A stretch of 6,625 nt of DNA from assembly GCA_947629845.1 (NCBI GenBank), contig CANRFD010000074.1:1-6625 (forward strand), given 5' to 3'. Numbering within the stretch: the first letter of the stretch is position 1; every line of letters begins with the position of its first letter. The notes below the pieces were generated by a model that was not told the origin of the DNA, ran no database searches, and saw only the letters and a program-made list of their open reading frames with translations. The stretch comes from an uncultured Clostridia bacterium. Its GTDB lineage: Bacteria > Bacillota > Clostridia > Christensenellales > Borkfalkiaceae. Of the stretch, positions 5,950 through 6,625 are shown in pieces. Position numbers and translations under genes: made by a program.

Positions 5950-5978
5950 AGTATATCCCAAATCAAAGAATTTTGCAA
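5950..5978 (-). promoter_or_regulatory. ffs: Promoter of the SRP RNA gene
   Basis: On the - strand TTGCAA (5973-5978), 17 bp, then TATACT (5950-5955). The expected start at about 5943 coincides with the 5' end deduced from the RNA structure. The -35 is identical to that of the nucleotidase promoter. Confidence 0.75.
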
Positions 5979-6003
5979 GCGTTTTTCTTCTGTTGAAAAA
6001 GAA

Positions 6004-6333
6004 TTACCCGCGGCTTCCGTCAAATGCCGCCAAGAGCTCGAGCTGCTTTTTGGCGAGCGACTTGGTCTGCGGCTTCAAACTGCGGAAGAGGCGCACCCAT
6101 TCGCGCTCCTCCTCGGTCAGGGCGTAGGGGAGAGGGGTCTTTTCCCGCCCCGCAAGATAGTCCAGCGTGCACTCGAAATAGTCCGCATACGCGATGAGAC
6201 TGTCAAGCTGCGGCATATGCGATTTTTCATGCGTTGCGATCGTGGTCTGCCCCAGCCCGAGTTTGTCGGCAAGCTGCTTCTGCGTCAGGCCGTTTTCTAT
6301 TCTCAATTCCTTCAACCGTTCATTGATCGTCAT
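6004..6333 (-). CDS. XRE-family helix-turn-helix transcriptional regulator
   Basis: This encodes a 109-residue DNA-binding protein. The HTH_3/Cro-CI domain occupies residues about 3-62: helices INERLKELRIENG, then LTQKQLADKLGLGQTTIATHEKS with the recognition helix around 29-38, then SLIAYADYFECTLDYLAGR. The C-terminal third is charged and helical (ALTEEEREWVRLFRSL onward), probably for dimerisation. I chose the ATG at 6333 because family members usually begin two or three residues before the first helix and a weak GGA lies four bases upstream. An ATG at 6342 and a GTG at 6348 are alternatives, both without a Shine-Dalgarno. The gene is divergent from a zinc-ribbon gene, so it probably represses that promoter and its own. 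No terminator is evident after its stop, so it may read through into the SRP RNA. The signal it senses is unknown. Confidence 0.9.
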   Translation of the reverse strand: MTINERLKELRIENGLTQKQLADKLGLGQTTIATHEKSHMPQLDSLIAYADYFECTLDYLAGREKTPLPYALTEEEREWVRLFRSLKPQTKSLAKKQLELLAAFDGSRG

Positions 6334-6350
6334 AGTTTCCATAATCACAA

Positions 6351-6371
6351 TTTAGCATTTTTATGCTTAAA
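6351..6371. promoter_or_regulatory. Candidate operator palindrome between the XRE and zinc-ribbon genes
   Basis: AGCAT (6354-6358) and ATGCT (6363-6367) form a perfect inverted repeat around TTTT. After one mismatch it extends to TTT and AAA at the edges. It lies just upstream of the XRE start and ends 4 bp before the -35 of the zinc-ribbon promoter, where an autoregulating repressor would bind. The binding itself is inference. Confidence 0.4.
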
Positions 6372-6375
6372 AACA

Positions 6376-6404
6376 TTGACAGAACAACAAGATATTGCTA
6401 TAAT
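6376..6404 (+). promoter_or_regulatory. Consensus sigma70/SigA promoter of the zinc-ribbon gene
   Basis: A perfect TTGACA (6376-6381), exactly 17 bp, and a perfect TATAAT (6399-6404). Transcription should start near 6411. So strong a promoter usually needs repression, which fits the divergent XRE gene. Confidence 0.9.
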
Positions 6405-6414
6405 TATGAAAAAT

Positions 6415-6428
6415 AACAAAGTTTCGTT
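6415..6428. promoter_or_regulatory. Second operator-like palindrome at the transcription start
   Basis: AACAAAGTTTCGTT is a 14-bp inverted repeat with one mismatched pair, lying just downstream of the predicted start of transcription. A repressor bound here would block the promoter. It does not share a sequence with the 6351-6371 palindrome, so at most one of the two is likely to be the XRE site. Weak evidence. Confidence 0.25.
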
Positions 6429-6449
6429 AAAAACAAAGGAGGAATATTT

Positions 6450-6625
6450 ATGGCGTTGATAAAATGCCCCGAATGCGGGCAGGAAATTTCCGATCAAGCG
6501 AAGAAGTGTATCCATTGCGGGAAGGAGCTGTTTCATTGTCCCGAATGCGGAAAGGTTACGGTGCGCCACGGGAATACTTGCCCGCAGTGCGGCTATGTGC
6601 TTCCCGAGGCGCCTAAGCCCGCACC
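6450..6625 (+). CDS. Double zinc-ribbon protein, N-terminal part (runs off the window)
   Basis: The first 58 codons are present and the frame is open at the window end. An optimal ribosome-binding site AAGGAGG (6436-6442) lies seven bases before the ATG. Two zinc ribbons are visible: C6-x2-C9 with C20-x2-C23 (CPECG and CIHCG), then C30-x2-C33 with C44-x2-C47 (CPECG and CPQCG). After that the sequence turns proline- and alanine-rich (LPEAPKPA), which looks like a linker to a further domain. Such MALIxCPECG N-termini occur on many Firmicute proteins with very different C-terminal parts, often membrane segments, so function cannot be read from this fragment. The consensus promoter and the divergent XRE gene suggest a tightly regulated gene. 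Confidence 0.9.
   Translation, partial: MALIKCPECGQEISDQAKKCIHCGKELFHCPECGKVTVRHGNTCPQCGYVLPEAPKPA

Noticed and set aside
5748..6127. Two small + strand frames (5748-5951 and 5861-6127)
   Set aside because: They lie antisense to the SRP RNA and to the end of the XRE gene, have no ribosome-binding site, and their peptides show no domain.
6345..6569. A 74-codon - strand frame opposite the zinc-ribbon start
   Set aside because: It covers the consensus promoter and ribosome-binding site of the + strand gene, and its peptide has no recognisable features.

Overview
The window looks like a stretch of chromosome from a GC-rich, probably gut-associated Clostridia-type Firmicute. This rests on the large Bacillus/Clostridia type of SRP RNA, strong GGAGG ribosome-binding sites, intrinsic terminators with T-tracts, and dispersed GC-rich hairpin repeats of a kind I associate with gut Clostridia. 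Placement below that level (for example Christensenellales) would be a guess.

Left part (1-4425) is ordinary coding sequence. A + strand gene (106-780) encodes a conserved protein that resembles the 'AlkZ-related' hypotheticals. It converges on a - strand gene (808-2823) for a lipoprotein 5'-nucleotidase-type metallophosphoesterase, and a shared stem-loop lies between them. The nucleotidase gene is divergent from a + strand M18 metallo-aminopeptidase gene (2974-4374). The 150-bp gap between these two holds two back-to-back sigma70-type promoters, and the peptidase gene ends in a clear intrinsic terminator (4391-4425).

Middle part (4426-5620) is about 1.2 kb with no credible gene. It opens with a very long hairpin ending in six T (4451-4522). 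After this come nested repeats: an inverted pair of MITE-like units, a third TGTCAT-bounded unit, a roughly 80-bp direct repeat, and several GC-rich stem-loops. No transposase gene is present.

Right part (5621-6625) carries a non-coding gene that an ORF-based view misses: the large-type SRP RNA on the - strand (about 5678-5943), with its own promoter and a downstream terminator. Upstream of it, on the same strand, lies a small XRE-family repressor gene (6004-6333). This is divergent from a consensus promoter (TTGACA, 17 bp, TATAAT) that drives a double zinc-ribbon protein cut off by the window end. Two palindromes in that divergent region are candidate operators.

No unprecedented system is evident. 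The points most worth a second look are the SRP RNA with its GGGA tetraloop, the layered repeat island, the missing NGGGIR arginine in the nucleotidase, and the regulated XRE/zinc-ribbon pair.
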